From the NCBI GenBank assembly GCA_030430165.1, contig JAUIGL010000011.1:36127-100126 (forward strand): a stretch of DNA of 64,000 bases. The letters run 5' to 3'. The translations under genes were made by a program, and so were the position numbers. Numbering within the stretch: the first letter of the stretch is position 1; each line of letters starts with the position of its first letter. Shown here piece after piece: positions 42,232 to 50,875 of the stretch. The notes below the pieces were generated by a model that was not told the DNA's origin, ran no database searches, and saw only the letters and a list, made by a program, of their open reading frames with translations. The DNA comes from a bacterium (GTDB taxonomy: Bacteria > Desulfobacterota > Binatia > HRBIN30 > CADEER01).

Positions 42232-43413
42232 ATGGCGATACGAACCGGATGGTTGACGATTTTGCTGCTGATCGCAGCGTCGGGAACGGCGTTTGCCGAA
42301 CCCTACCTCGCGCTGCGCACCGGCCAGAAGTGCGAGGCCTGCCACGTCAACATCACCGGCGGTGGAATGCGTACCGCGTTCGTCTCGGCGCACGCCCGCG
42401 ACATAATGAAGTACCCGGACTGGTTCGATGAGCTGACCAAGCCGGTCGAGTCGTTCGACGGGGTGTTCAACGACTACGTTGCGATCGGCGCCGACTTGCG
42501 TGCCAGCGCCTCGCTGATTTTTCAGGACAATCCGCAGAACGGCCGCGTCGACAACAACGAGTTCTTCCGCACCCGACTCGACGAGTTCGACGCCGAGGTC
42601 AACCAGGCGACGACTTACCTGAACGTAAGCGTGATTCCCGACTTGCTCGAGTTCTATGTCGATCTGCGCCTCGCGCCGACCGTCGACGCGCGCGAGGCGT
42701 GGGGCATGCTGTACCTGCCGATGGACTTCTACGTGAAGGTCGGCCGCATGTTCCTGCCCTACGGGCTGCAGATCCAGGACGACGAGTCGTTCATCCGCGG
42801 CGGGCGCAACGGCTCGGCCAATACTGGATTCAACTTCGACTTGCGCCAGGCGGCCTTCGAGGCCGGATGGGCGAGCGGACCGTGGGCGGCGGTGTTGGCG
42901 ATCTCGGAAGGGCCGGGCGACCGCGACGCCCAGGTAACCGCCAATGCATACGCGCTGTTCGACGAAGTTCCTCTGGTCGACTCGGTGATGATCGGCGGAT
43001 CGGGCAGCCGCTTCGGCGGCAGCGCGGAGCAGTTTCAGTTCGCCGGGTACGGCGGCTTTGCGATTGGCCCATTCAACGCGCTCGGCGAAGTCGACTTCAT
43101 CGACCGGCGCGTCGCCGAGGCCGACGACCCCACCGGCACCAAGCACCACCGCGGCGGATTCATCTTCTACACCGAGGCGAACTATCTCTTCTTCGACTGG
43201 CTCAACTTCAAGGTCGCATTCGACTACGCCGACTACGACGGCGACCTGAGCCAACGGGCCGACGACTCGGAAAACCGGATCAGCCTCGGTCTCGAGCCCT
43301 TCATCGCCAAGTTCCTGCAGACGCGCTTGTTCTACCGCGTCAGCAACGGCATCGAGTCAAACCCGAGCCACAACCAAAGCATCCTCTCAGCCGAGGTCCA
43401 TCTCTTCTTCTGA
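42232..43413 (+). CDS. Outer-membrane beta-barrel with an N-terminal heme c motif
   Basis: 393 residues. Signal peptide to AFA (about residue 22), then one CEACH heme-binding motif (Cys34, Cys37, His38) in KCEACHVNITGGGMR, then a barrel of alternating strands ending in HLFF with the C-terminal Phe of outer-membrane proteins. The barrel resembles porins with a GRMFLPYGLQIQDDESF plug-like segment. A porin carrying a heme on its N-terminus would suit electron transfer across the outer membrane. It is adjacent to other heme-type genes. GGGGAGGG precedes the ATG. Confidence 0.75.
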   Translation: MAIRTGWLTILLLIAASGTAFAEPYLALRTGQKCEACHVNITGGGMRTAFVSAHARDIMKYPDWFDELTKPVESFDGVFNDYVAIGADLRASASLIFQDNPQNGRVDNNEFFRTRLDEFDAEVNQATTYLNVSVIPDLLEFYVDLRLAPTVDAREAWGMLYLPMDFYVKVGRMFLPYGLQIQDDESFIRGGRNGSANTGFNFDLRQAAFEAGWASGPWAAVLAISEGPGDRDAQVTANAYALFDEVPLVDSVMIGGSGSRFGGSAEQFQFAGYGGFAIGPFNALGEVDFIDRRVAEADDPTGTKHHRGGFIFYTEANYLFFDWLNFKVAFDYADYDGDLSQRADDSENRISLGLEPFIAKFLQTRLFYRVSNGIESNPSHNQSILSAEVHLFF

Positions 43414-43537
43414 GCGCCAAGTAAGCCCATCGCGCGAGCGAACAAAGCTGTCTCTCTGCGGAGCAACTCCGCCTTGGCTCCTTGGCTCCTTTGCTCCTTG
43501 GCGTTGTTCCCTTCGCAGGAAACCGTTAGCCCGCTAC

Positions 43538-44509
43538 TCAGAGCGACTCGATCCAGCGCCGGATCATGTCGATCTGCTCCTCGGGCAGCGGATCCTCGCC
43601 GAAAGGCATACGCGAGCCGAGCTCGATCGAATCCGGTCCGACGACCTTGATCAGCAGGAAGCTGTTCTCGGCGTCCCCGGGATCGACCCGCAGCAGGCCG
43701 GCCTGTTGGGCCGCGAAGTTGGCGGGCTCGACGTCGACCATTTGATCGAATGAATCGCCGTCTTCGAGCGACAGCCCGCCGGCGGGGAATTCGCCGCTGT
43801 GGCAGAACTGAGTGGCGCAGCTCGGTGTGAAGATCTGCTCCTGCAATTGCTCCAGGGTGACGGTCGGCTCGGTCGTCGGGGTCGCCGTCGGCATCGGCTC
43901 GGTGGGCGTCGAGTCGCCCGCGGTCGGTGTCGACACCGGTGTCTCGGTGGTGGGCGCGACGGTCGTGGTCGGTGTATCAGGAGCCGCCGTTGCGGTCGGT
44001 GTGTCGGGCGCCGCAGTCGCGGTCGCCGTGTCGGGCACCGAGGTTGGCGTCGGCGTCGAGGTCGCTTCGCCGGGGGGCGGCGTGTCGAATTGCGGCGCGC
44101 CGGCCTCGATCCACTCGCGGATGGTCGAGATCTGGTCCTCGCTCAAGGGCTCCGCGCCCTGCGGCATGCGGCTTCCCTGGCCGGGGCCGGGGTTGGTGAC
44201 CTTGGTCAGCAGGAAGCTCGTGTCGATGTCGAAGGGCTCGACCCGGACCAGTCCGGCGGCGATCGCCGCGGCGTTGGTCGGCTGCACGCCTACCAAGGAG
44301 TCGAAAGACTGCCCTTCGGTGAGGATCAGTCCGGCCGCCGCCGCCTGCGGGTTGTGGCAGCCGGCGGTGGTGCAGTTCTGGTCGAATACGTCGCGTTGCA
44401 GGCGGGCGAACCAGGAATCGGAGTCGACCGCGCTGGGGCCGTCACCGGCGCAACCGGCGAGGCAAAGCGCGAGCGCGCACAGCGCGGCTGTGTGGATTCG
44501 AAGGGGCAT
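43538..44509 (-). CDS. Lipoprotein with two C-x4-C-H modules joined by a PT-rich linker
   Basis: 323 residues. Lipobox LAGC with Cys20. Two similar modules of about 95 residues: the first has CTTAGCH (46-52), the second CATQFCH, and both contain GLxLxxGxSFDxxVxVxPxNxAAxxAGLxRVxPxD, SFLLxKV and GSRMPxGxxPLxxxQIxxIRxWIExG. The C-x4-C-H spacing is unusual for heme c but is seen in surface c-type cytochromes as I recall; metal or heme binding is inference. Between them lies a TATAAPDTPT-type linker. Convergent with the barrel gene and downstream of the small exported protein. Confidence 0.65.
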   Translation of the reverse strand: MPLRIHTAALCALALCLAGCAGDGPSAVDSDSWFARLQRDVFDQNCTTAGCHNPQAAAAGLILTEGQSFDSLVGVQPTNAAAIAAGLVRVEPFDIDTSFLLTKVTNPGPGQGSRMPQGAEPLSEDQISTIREWIEAGAPQFDTPPPGEATSTPTPTSVPDTATATAAPDTPTATAAPDTPTTTVAPTTETPVSTPTAGDSTPTEPMPTATPTTEPTVTLEQLQEQIFTPSCATQFCHSGEFPAGGLSLEDGDSFDQMVDVEPANFAAQQAGLLRVDPGDAENSFLLIKVVGPDSIELGSRMPFGEDPLPEEQIDMIRRWIESL

Positions 44510-44541
44510 GTGCGGGGGCTGAAACGGACGTGGGCGGAGAG

Positions 44542-44898
44542 CTACTTTGCTTCCGTCACCATGATCGCTGTGACCGATCCCTTCGAGTACTTCTGTCCCT
44601 TGATCGACGCCTTCTTGCCGGCGAGCTTGACCGCGGCGGCGTACGGATCCGGATTGTCGTGATCTTCGATGAGCAGGTAGACCTCGTCGGCGTCGGTCAG
44701 AACGCCGATCGGGAGTCCCTTCTCGGCGCACATCTCGGCGCAGGCGCGGTGTCGCCGACCCTTGCTTCCCTTGTGCAGGTAGCAGGTCATATCGAGGATC
44801 TCGCCCTGAACAGCGACTTCCTCTTGCGCGGTCGCCGGCGAGCCGACCAGCAGAGCGAGCAGCGCCACCGACGAGAGAGCTAGTTTGGTCCATGTCAT
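44542..44898 (-). CDS. Small exported protein with conserved cysteines
   Basis: 118 residues from the ATG at 44898. Signal peptide to TAQ (about residue 25), then QGEILDMTCYLHKGSKG and RRHRACAEMCAEKGLPIGVLT, which give three cysteines and several histidines, then a compact beta domain YLLIEDHDNPDPYAAAVKLAGKKASIKG. I recognise the type as a conserved small exported protein often near cytochrome genes, but know no function. It starts the two-gene unit with the lipoprotein 33 bases away. Confidence 0.6.
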   Translation of the reverse strand: MTWTKLALSSVALLALLVGSPATAQEEVAVQGEILDMTCYLHKGSKGRRHRACAEMCAEKGLPIGVLTDADEVYLLIEDHDNPDPYAAAVKLAGKKASIKGQKYSKGSVTAIMVTEAK

Positions 44899-45062
44899 GG
44901 CGGCCACTATTCCGGGGCGACCGACCTCTGTCAATTTTACCCGGCTGCCGGGCCCTCCGGGCGGTTGATCGGTGTATCCGGATGCTCGACCGGCAGCGCA
45001 GAGTGCTGCCGACCGGCGGTGTCATCTTGCGGTAGCGCGGAGTTCCTCCCTATTCTGGCGGG

Positions 45063-45878
45063 ATGGCGGCCAGCGAGACGATGCGATGGAAGGCTGCGGC
45101 GCTGGCCATGGCGGTGGCCGTCGTCGGCCTCGCCGCTTGGATCGTCTATCCCTACGCGCGCTCGCTGGTGATTCCACCGGAATCGACGGCGGCCGCCCGC
45201 GGCCGCGAGCTGGCACGGGACCTGGGCTGCTTCACCTGCCACGGCGCGCTCGGTCGAGAGGGGGTTCCCAACCCGGGCAGCGCCTACGGCGCCGTGCCGA
45301 CGTTTCACGAAGGCACGTTGATGATGTTCGCCAAGTCCGACCAGGACCTGCGCGAGTACATTCTCGACGGCGCCCCGAAGGCGAAACGCGACAGCGACTC
45401 CTACCGCCGCGAGATGAACGAACAGGAGATCCGCATGCCCGCCTACCGCGACTTCGTCAGCGAGCGACAGGTCGACGACCTGGTCGCGTTTCTGCGCGCG
45501 TCGTCGGAGCTGCTGTTCCCCCCGGAAGGCTTGCCGAGCGAGGGCGAAGAGCTGGCGCACGAGCTCGGCTGCTTTCAGTGTCACGGCGCGATGGGCAGCG
45601 GCGGCCATGCGAACCCGGGATCGCTGAAGGGCTACATCCCCGGCTTCTACGGCTCCGACTACCGCGAGCTGGTCCAGAACGACGAAGAGCTGCGCTCGTG
45701 GATCGAGCAGGGCGGAATCCCCCGACTCACCGACGACGACCTCGCGTCGTACTTCCTAGCGCGCCAGCGCGTGAAGATGCCGTCGTACGGCGACCGCCTG
45801 GAGCCGGATCAGATCGATGCGCTGATCGCCTACGTGAAGTGGCTGGCTAGTGAGGAGTGGCGGGGGGTGGGCTTCTGA
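45063..45878 (+). CDS. Membrane-anchored diheme c-type cytochrome
   Basis: 271 residues. An N-terminal helix (about 11-29) without a cleavage site is followed by two cytochrome c modules with CFTCH (56-60) and CFQCH (170-174). Each ends in a methionine loop, RMPAY (Met125) and KMPSY, the likely axial ligands. The modules are internal duplicates. It would hold two hemes on the periplasmic side and fits electron transfer with the barrel and lipoprotein nearby. Divergent from the small exported gene across 164 bases. Confidence 0.85.
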   Translation: MAASETMRWKAAALAMAVAVVGLAAWIVYPYARSLVIPPESTAAARGRELARDLGCFTCHGALGREGVPNPGSAYGAVPTFHEGTLMMFAKSDQDLREYILDGAPKAKRDSDSYRREMNEQEIRMPAYRDFVSERQVDDLVAFLRASSELLFPPEGLPSEGEELAHELGCFQCHGAMGSGGHANPGSLKGYIPGFYGSDYRELVQNDEELRSWIEQGGIPRLTDDDLASYFLARQRVKMPSYGDRLEPDQIDALIAYVKWLASEEWRGVGF

Positions 45879-45885
45879 AGAAGCC

Positions 45886-45997
45886 AGGGGCTAGGGGTTA
45901 GGGACTAGGGGCTAGGGTCGGTAGCCGGGCTGCGCCCGGCAGCAATCTGAATAGCTCCCTACCTCCCCTAATCCCTAGTCCCTAACCCCTAGCCCCT
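45886..45997. repeat. Long inverted repeat of TAGGGG-type units between convergent genes
   Basis: A 32-base left arm (45886-45917) built of GGGGCTA and GGGGTTA units is answered by a nearly complementary arm (45966-45997) with one internal slip. The 48-base loop contains a second small hairpin (GCCGGGC/GCCCGGC). It lies between two convergent stops and would form a very stable hairpin, so a bidirectional terminator is a reasonable guess. Confidence 0.6.
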
Positions 45998-46001
45998 GCA
46001 C

Positions 46002-46739
46002 TTAGAAATTGATCTTCCGCATCACCAGCCGCGGCAGGTTGCGGATGACCAGCATGATCCAGCGCCAGATGGACGGGCTGTAGACGACCGGGGTGCCGCG
46101 GTCGATGGCGCGGAGGACGTCGCCGGCGACCTGGTCGGGCTCGCCGGCGAAGGGGGGCGGGTCCATGCCGGCGGTCATGCCGGTCTTTACGAAGCCGGGC
46201 TTGACGGTGATCACCTGGAGGCCCTGGTCGTGGAATTTGTGGTCGAGGCCTTCGAGGTAGAAGGACAGGCCGGCTTTCGAGGCTCCGTAGAGGATCACCG
46301 GTTTGCGGCCGCGCTCGCCGGCTACCGAGGAGAACACGCACAGCCGGCCGCCGCCGCGCTCGAGCAGCAGCTTCCTCGCCGCTTCGCAGAAGTGGATGGT
46401 GTTGGTGAAGTTGACGGTCAGCAGGCGATCGAGCGTGTCGGCGTCGTCTTCCAGCGCGTCCTGCTGGGCGAACGCACCGGCGGTGACGACGATCGTATCG
46501 ACGTCGCCGAGACCGGCTCGCGCCGCCTGCAGCGCCGACGCGAAGGTGGAGCGGTCGCCGAGATCGCAGGCGGCGACTCCGACCTCGCCGGTGGCGCCGA
46601 GATTGGCGAGGTCGGCCGCCGAACGCTGTAGATCGGCGGTGTCTCGGCCGAGCAGGAACAGGCGGTCGCCGCGCTCCGCCATGCGGCGGGCGAGGGCGCG
46701 TCCCATTCCCTTGGAAGCGCCGACGAAGGCGACGTTCAC
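46002..46739 (-). CDS. SDR-family oxidoreductase, DprE2-like
   Basis: 245 residues starting at a GTG (46739) that overlaps the stop of the upstream gene as GTGA. Rossmann motif VGASKGMG, then the catalytic SSVAG...YGASKAG (Ser, Tyr, Lys) of short-chain dehydrogenases. Directly downstream of a DprE1-like gene, as in mycobacteria, where DprE2 reduces the 2-keto intermediate to decaprenylphosphoryl-arabinose. The role here is inferred from the pairing. Last gene of a five-gene operon. Confidence 0.7.
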   Translation of the reverse strand: MNVAFVGASKGMGRALARRMAERGDRLFLLGRDTADLQRSAADLANLGATGEVGVAACDLGDRSTFASALQAARAGLGDVDTIVVTAGAFAQQDALEDDADTLDRLLTVNFTNTIHFCEAARKLLLERGGGRLCVFSSVAGERGRKPVILYGASKAGLSFYLEGLDHKFHDQGLQVITVKPGFVKTGMTAGMDPPPFAGEPDQVAGDVLRAIDRGTPVVYSPSIWRWIMLVIRNLPRLVMRKINF

Positions 46740-48139
46740 GCCGGATCTCCGAGGACTCTCACCGACAGTGCGCTGCGCAGGCGGCAGTCGGGATCCCAGC
46801 GCCGCCGCAGCTCGTTCCACTTTTCGAGGCGCGGGTCCATGGCGCGGAAGTGCTCCGGACGCGTGAACGCGTCTTTGGCGAGGTAGATGCGCCCGCCCTC
46901 GGCGACGACGAAATCGTTGAGCCGGTCGACGATCTTCTGCGTGTCGTTGTCGATCGGAATGTCGAGCGCATAGGACACGCCGCGTTTGGGAAAGGAGATC
47001 ATGCCCTTGCCCTCTTCGCCGCAGTCCTTGACGACCGACAGGAACACCTTGGCGCGGTTGTCGTGGAGCAGGCGCAGGTACTGCTCGTGGCGACGATGCG
47101 TGTGCGGCGCTGGCAGCACCGCCTGGTGCTGGGTGAAGCCGCGCCTGCCGTAGACGCGATTCCACTCGCGGATGACGTCGAGCGGGTAGAAGAAGGTCTC
47201 CGGATGGGTGATGTGCCGGCGCACCGCCGGGCCGTGGTAGCTGTAGTTGAGCCAATTGCCGATGCGCATCATCCACGTCTGCAGCGCCCAGCTCGGCAGG
47301 TAGAACGGAAGCGTCGGCGCCGAGCGCCACTTCGGCTCGCCCGCCGGCGCTTCTTCGGCGGTTGCCCAGCGCCCCTTGTTGAGCAGGGCGCGTCCGGCGC
47401 GCTCGCCGGTGACGAGGAAGTCCGACCAGCAGACGGTGAACGGCCAATCGCGTCCGGCTTCCTCGAGTCGCTCGAGCACTTTCTCGAAGCAATCGAGCTG
47501 CTCGCTCTCCTCCCAGATCCACGGCGTCGGGACCCGGCTCATCTGGAACTCGACCTCGAGGATGTGGCCGGTGAGGCCCATGCCGCCGAGAGTGGCGCGG
47601 AACAGCTCGTGGTCGCCGTCGCCGCACTCGATGACCGAGCCCTCGGCGACGCGCATCTTGAGCGCGGTGACGTGCTCGCCGAAACAGCCGGCGACGTGGT
47701 GGTTCTTGCCATGGATGTCGGAGGCGACCATGCCGCCGACGGTGACGAAGTGGGTCCCCGGGGTGACCGGGGTAAACCAGCCGCGCGGCAGCGACAGCCG
47801 GTTGAGCCGCATCAGCGGGAATCCGGCCTCGACCCGCACCCGACCGGTCGAGCGATCGAAGGAAAGCAGGCGGTCGGCGAGCGGCGAGGCGGCGACCGTG
47901 TGCTCGCCCGGCGGCGGCAGCGAAGCGTCGCCGTAGGCGCGCGCCAGCCCGCGGGTGAGAACTGCGCCGCGGGTGATCGCTTCGAGGTTCTCCGAGCGCA
48001 GCTCGCGCCCGCGCACCACCGGGTAGCTGCCCCAGCCGGTCATCTCGGTGGTCGGGCCGCTCGCCGCCGCGGCGCGCTTGCCTGCCACGACGCGCGGTTG
48101 CCATCGGGCGGCGGGTTTCGTGGTTCCGGGCTTCGACAT
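46736..48139 (-). CDS. FAD-linked oxidase, DprE1-like
   Basis: 467 residues. The FAD-binding motif GGMVASDIHGKNHHVAGCFGEHV is close to DprE1 of mycobacteria, and the substrate domain carries SFPKRGVSYALDIPI. DprE1 oxidises decaprenylphosphoryl-ribose at C2. Where mycobacterial DprE1 has the cysteine attacked by benzothiazinones (WNxCVDFP), this protein has alanine. Begins 17 bases after the ABC permease stop and overlaps the SDR gene. The natural polyprenyl sugar here is not known. Confidence 0.72.
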   Translation of the reverse strand: MSKPGTTKPAARWQPRVVAGKRAAAASGPTTEMTGWGSYPVVRGRELRSENLEAITRGAVLTRGLARAYGDASLPPPGEHTVAASPLADRLLSFDRSTGRVRVEAGFPLMRLNRLSLPRGWFTPVTPGTHFVTVGGMVASDIHGKNHHVAGCFGEHVTALKMRVAEGSVIECGDGDHELFRATLGGMGLTGHILEVEFQMSRVPTPWIWEESEQLDCFEKVLERLEEAGRDWPFTVCWSDFLVTGERAGRALLNKGRWATAEEAPAGEPKWRSAPTLPFYLPSWALQTWMMRIGNWLNYSYHGPAVRRHITHPETFFYPLDVIREWNRVYGRRGFTQHQAVLPAPHTHRRHEQYLRLLHDNRAKVFLSVVKDCGEEGKGMISFPKRGVSYALDIPIDNDTQKIVDRLNDFVVAEGGRIYLAKDAFTRPEHFRAMDPRLEKWNELRRRWDPDCRLRSALSVRVLGDPA

Positions 48140-48156
48140 CCGTTCGCGGCGGTTGC

Positions 48157-49251
48157 TCAGGTCTCAGAGTAGCGAAAAAGCCGCAATCCGACAGCAAAAG
48201 AAACGCCGCCGTAGACCAACAGGAAGGCTAGGGTCGGCAGCAGGTCGACGAAGGCCTTGTCGCGCAGCATCACGTCGTGGATGGCGAACATCGACCAGGT
48301 GGTGACGGCGCCGTGGGCGACGACCTGCATCCACTGGGGCTGCTCGAAGAACGGCCACCAGCAGCCGCCGAGTGCGGCGAGGATGAAAACGGCCGAGATC
48401 CCGACCGGGACGACCTGCTCGCGGGTGCTGGCGACGGCGGCGATCAGCAGGCTGAAGCACGCCATGGCGAAGACGATCACCGTCGCGGTGACGATCAGCG
48501 TCGGGATCGAGTTGCCCAGGGTGAGGCCGTACATGAAGTGGCCGAAGGTCAGCAACAGCAGCAGCTGGACCGTGCCGACGATCAAGCGCGCCAGCAGCTT
48601 GCCGCCGATGACGCTGGCGTGTCCCACCGGCGCGATCGACAAGCGGTGGCTGGTGCCCCAGGACTCTTCGTCGCGCATGCCGAAGGCGACGCCGAAGATC
48701 ATGCTCAGCAGGACGAAGGTCATCGAGAAGCCGGGCACGTTCTGCTCGAGCGAGGTGAACTTGAGCCAGGTGCCGGTGAGGCTCTGTTCCTCGAGCTCGA
48801 GCAGCTCCTCGGCAAACGGATCGCCGAGCGAGGAGGCCTCGCGGTCGGCCAGCATCAGCGCCATCTTGATCGCCTGCAGCTCTTTCCACGCAGCCGGGTC
48901 GGTGAGCAGCTCGATCGTCGACGGGCGCTCGGTGAGGTAGCGCTTGCTGAGTCCGGTCGGCAGGACCAGCAACGCCGGCGAGCGGTTCTCTTTGGCGACC
49001 CAGCTCTCGGCGGTTTCGCGGTCGACGACGCGAACGTCGAGGTGCTCCTTGAGGGTGCGAATCAGGACGTTGGCGACCGGACCCTCGTCCTCGTTGACGA
49101 TCGGGAACAGGATGGTCGAGCTGCCCTCGCCCGACTGGGTCTCGGCGATGACCAGGATGATGATGACCGGCACGATCAACAGCGACATCGCCGCCCAGCG
49201 GTCGCGCAGGATCAGGCGAAGATCCTTGAGGGTGATTCGCAGCAGAGTCAC
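48157..49251 (-). CDS. ABC-2 type transporter permease
   Basis: 364 residues from a GTG at 49251 overlapping the MlaC-like stop. N-terminal helix (about 22-38), a large extracytoplasmic domain (about 40-190), then five hydrophobic segments in the C-terminal half: the ABC2_membrane_3 layout. ESWGTSHRLSIAPVGH is the typical cytoplasmic coupling segment before helix 3. Partner of the ATPase two genes upstream. Likely exports a lipid or a lipid-linked molecule. Confidence 0.8.
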   Translation of the reverse strand: MTLLRITLKDLRLILRDRWAAMSLLIVPVIIILVIAETQSGEGSSTILFPIVNEDEGPVANVLIRTLKEHLDVRVVDRETAESWVAKENRSPALLVLPTGLSKRYLTERPSTIELLTDPAAWKELQAIKMALMLADREASSLGDPFAEELLELEEQSLTGTWLKFTSLEQNVPGFSMTFVLLSMIFGVAFGMRDEESWGTSHRLSIAPVGHASVIGGKLLARLIVGTVQLLLLLTFGHFMYGLTLGNSIPTLIVTATVIVFAMACFSLLIAAVASTREQVVPVGISAVFILAALGGCWWPFFEQPQWMQVVAHGAVTTWSMFAIHDVMLRDKAFVDLLPTLAFLLVYGGVSFAVGLRLFRYSET

Positions 49252-49880
49252 TGGTCTTCCGCCTCGTCTTCGGCGACCGCCTTGCCGTACTTGCGGCGCA
49301 TGCGGTTGAGGACGTTCTCCACCGAAGATTTGGTGAGGAGCTGGTTGAGCTGCCGGCGGAAGTTGGTGGTGAGGCTGAGGTCCTCGATCTGAATGTCGGT
49401 CGCGAGCCAGGCTTTGCCCTTGGGCTGAAAGCGGTAGGTCACGGCGAACTCGTCTCGCGGTGTCAGGATCAACGTGTCGACACGCACGTAGTCGTCGACC
49501 GTTTCCTCGCCGACGTAGTCGAAGTCGGGGCGATCGAAGAGCAGCAGCTTCTGCACGTAGGTGCGCTGGAACAGCTCGCGAAACAGCGTGAGAAACTCTC
49601 GTTGCTGTTGCGGGCTGAACTTCTGCCAATGCTTGTCGAGCGCGGCGCGACCCATTGCGTCGGTGTCGAGAAAGTCCTTCAGCAGGTCGTGCAGCGCCTC
49701 GAGCTGCTGGTTGTGGGTGCGGTCGCTGTCGATGATGACCCGGGTCTGCTCGAGAGTCGCGCGCGTGTAGGCGAGCGCGGTTGCCGGCTGGGTCGTCGCC
49801 GCTGCATCCGGGCTCGGATCCGGCTGGGCGGTCGCCGCGGCTGCCGTGAGCAGCGCCGCGGTCGCCAAAAGAAGACGCAT
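49248..49880 (-). CDS. MlaC/Ttg2D-like lipid-binding protein
   Basis: 210 residues. Signal peptide to TAQ (about 19), a short P/A-rich spacer, then the MlaC fold: LLKDFLDTDAMGRAALDKHWQKFSPQQQREFLTLFRELFQRTYVQKL, followed by DTLILTPRDEFAVTYRFQPKGKAWLATDIQIEDLSLTTNFRRQLNQLL. MlaC carries phospholipids through the periplasm in Mla systems. Here it sits between an ABC-2 ATPase and permease, not with MlaE/MlaD, which is unusual. Starts as TGATG with the ATPase stop. Confidence 0.78.
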   Translation of the reverse strand: MRLLLATAALLTAAAATAQPDPSPDAAATTQPATALAYTRATLEQTRVIIDSDRTHNQQLEALHDLLKDFLDTDAMGRAALDKHWQKFSPQQQREFLTLFRELFQRTYVQKLLLFDRPDFDYVGEETVDDYVRVDTLILTPRDEFAVTYRFQPKGKAWLATDIQIEDLSLTTNFRRQLNQLLTKSSVENVLNRMRRKYGKAVAEDEAEDQ

Positions 49881-50875
49881 CAGTCGCGCAACTCCTTGCC
49901 GGTCAGGTGCAGGAAGAGATCCCCCAGGCTCATCGGCGTGACTTGCAGGGATGCCTGCGGGTGCCGCTCGAGCAGCTGTTGCAGGGCGCCGAGAATCTCC
50001 GCGGAGCGGGTGACGAACAGCCGCGTCGTATTGCCCTCGGCGGTGATCTCGGTGACCGCGGGGTGCGATCCCAGGCGCGCGGTGACCTCATTGGACGAGA
50101 TGCCGCGCAGCCGGACCGTTTCGGAAGAGCCCATTCTTGCCAACAGATCGTCGAGCGTCCCCATGGCGATGATCTGGCCTTCGTCCATGACGCCGAGGCG
50201 GTCGCAGAGCGATTCGGCTTCTTCCATGTAGTGGGTGGTGTAGAGGATCGCCGTGCCTTTGTTGCGCAGGTCGCGGACGATCGAAAAGATTCGCTCGCGG
50301 GAATGTGGGTCGACCCCGGCGGTTGGCTCGTCGAGCAGCAGAAGGCGAGGCTGGTGGACCAGTGACACCGCGAGATTGAGCCGTCGTTTCATACCCCCCG
50401 AGAAATTCTCGGCGCGATCGTTGGCGCGTCCGTGGAGCCCGACCAGCTCGAGCAGGGAGTCGACTCGCGGGGTCAGGTCGCGCGCCGCGACTCCGTACAT
50501 CTGGCCGAAGAAGCGGACGTTCTCGGCGGCGGTCAGCGCCGGGTAGATGGCGATTTCTTGCGGCACGACGCCGAGGGTCCGGCGCACCGCGGCGATGTCC
50601 TCGTCGATGCCGTGCTCGAAGACCTCGACCCGGCCGCCCGAGGCGCGCAGCTGGGTGGAGAGGACCGAGATGGTCGTCGTCTTGCCGGCGCCGTTGGGGC
50701 CGAGCAGGCCGAACACCTCGCCGGCGCGGATCTCGAAGGAGATGCCCTTGACCGCCTCGAAGTCGCCGTAGCTCTTGGTCAGGTCGGTCGTCCGGACCGC
50801 TGGCGGAGCAGAGGGCAGAACGGCCGCTTCGGGGCTGGGATCGGGCTGCTGAGCGACACTCGGATTGGTTGCCAT
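49880..50875 (-). CDS. ABC-2 exporter ATP-binding protein
   Basis: 331 residues. Walker A GPNGAGKT, signature NFSGGMKRRL, Walker B LLLLDEPTAGVD and the switch histidine in TTHYMEEAE are all present. The C-terminal 90 residues are the DrrA-like extension. First gene of an operon running ATPase, MlaC-like, permease, DprE1-like and DprE2-like. The gene diverges from the TolC-family gene over 377 bases, so export across both membranes is possible. Confidence 0.88.
   Translation of the reverse strand: MATNPSVAQQPDPSPEAAVLPSAPPAVRTTDLTKSYGDFEAVKGISFEIRAGEVFGLLGPNGAGKTTTISVLSTQLRASGGRVEVFEHGIDEDIAAVRRTLGVVPQEIAIYPALTAAENVRFFGQMYGVAARDLTPRVDSLLELVGLHGRANDRAENFSGGMKRRLNLAVSLVHQPRLLLLDEPTAGVDPHSRERIFSIVRDLRNKGTAILYTTHYMEEAESLCDRLGVMDEGQIIAMGTLDDLLARMGSSETVRLRGISSNEVTARLGSHPAVTEITAEGNTTRLFVTRSAEILGALQQLLERHPQASLQVTPMSLGDLFLHLTGKELRD

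Noticed and set aside
43538..45025. N-terminal extension of the C-x4-C-H lipoprotein to 45025
   Set aside because: The lipoprotein signal begins at 44509; the extension is antisense-like Arg-rich sequence across a separate gene at 44542-44898.
45886..45997. Telomere-like end or chromosome junction
   Set aside because: Only a few degenerate units as an internal inverted repeat between genes; normal genes continue on both sides.
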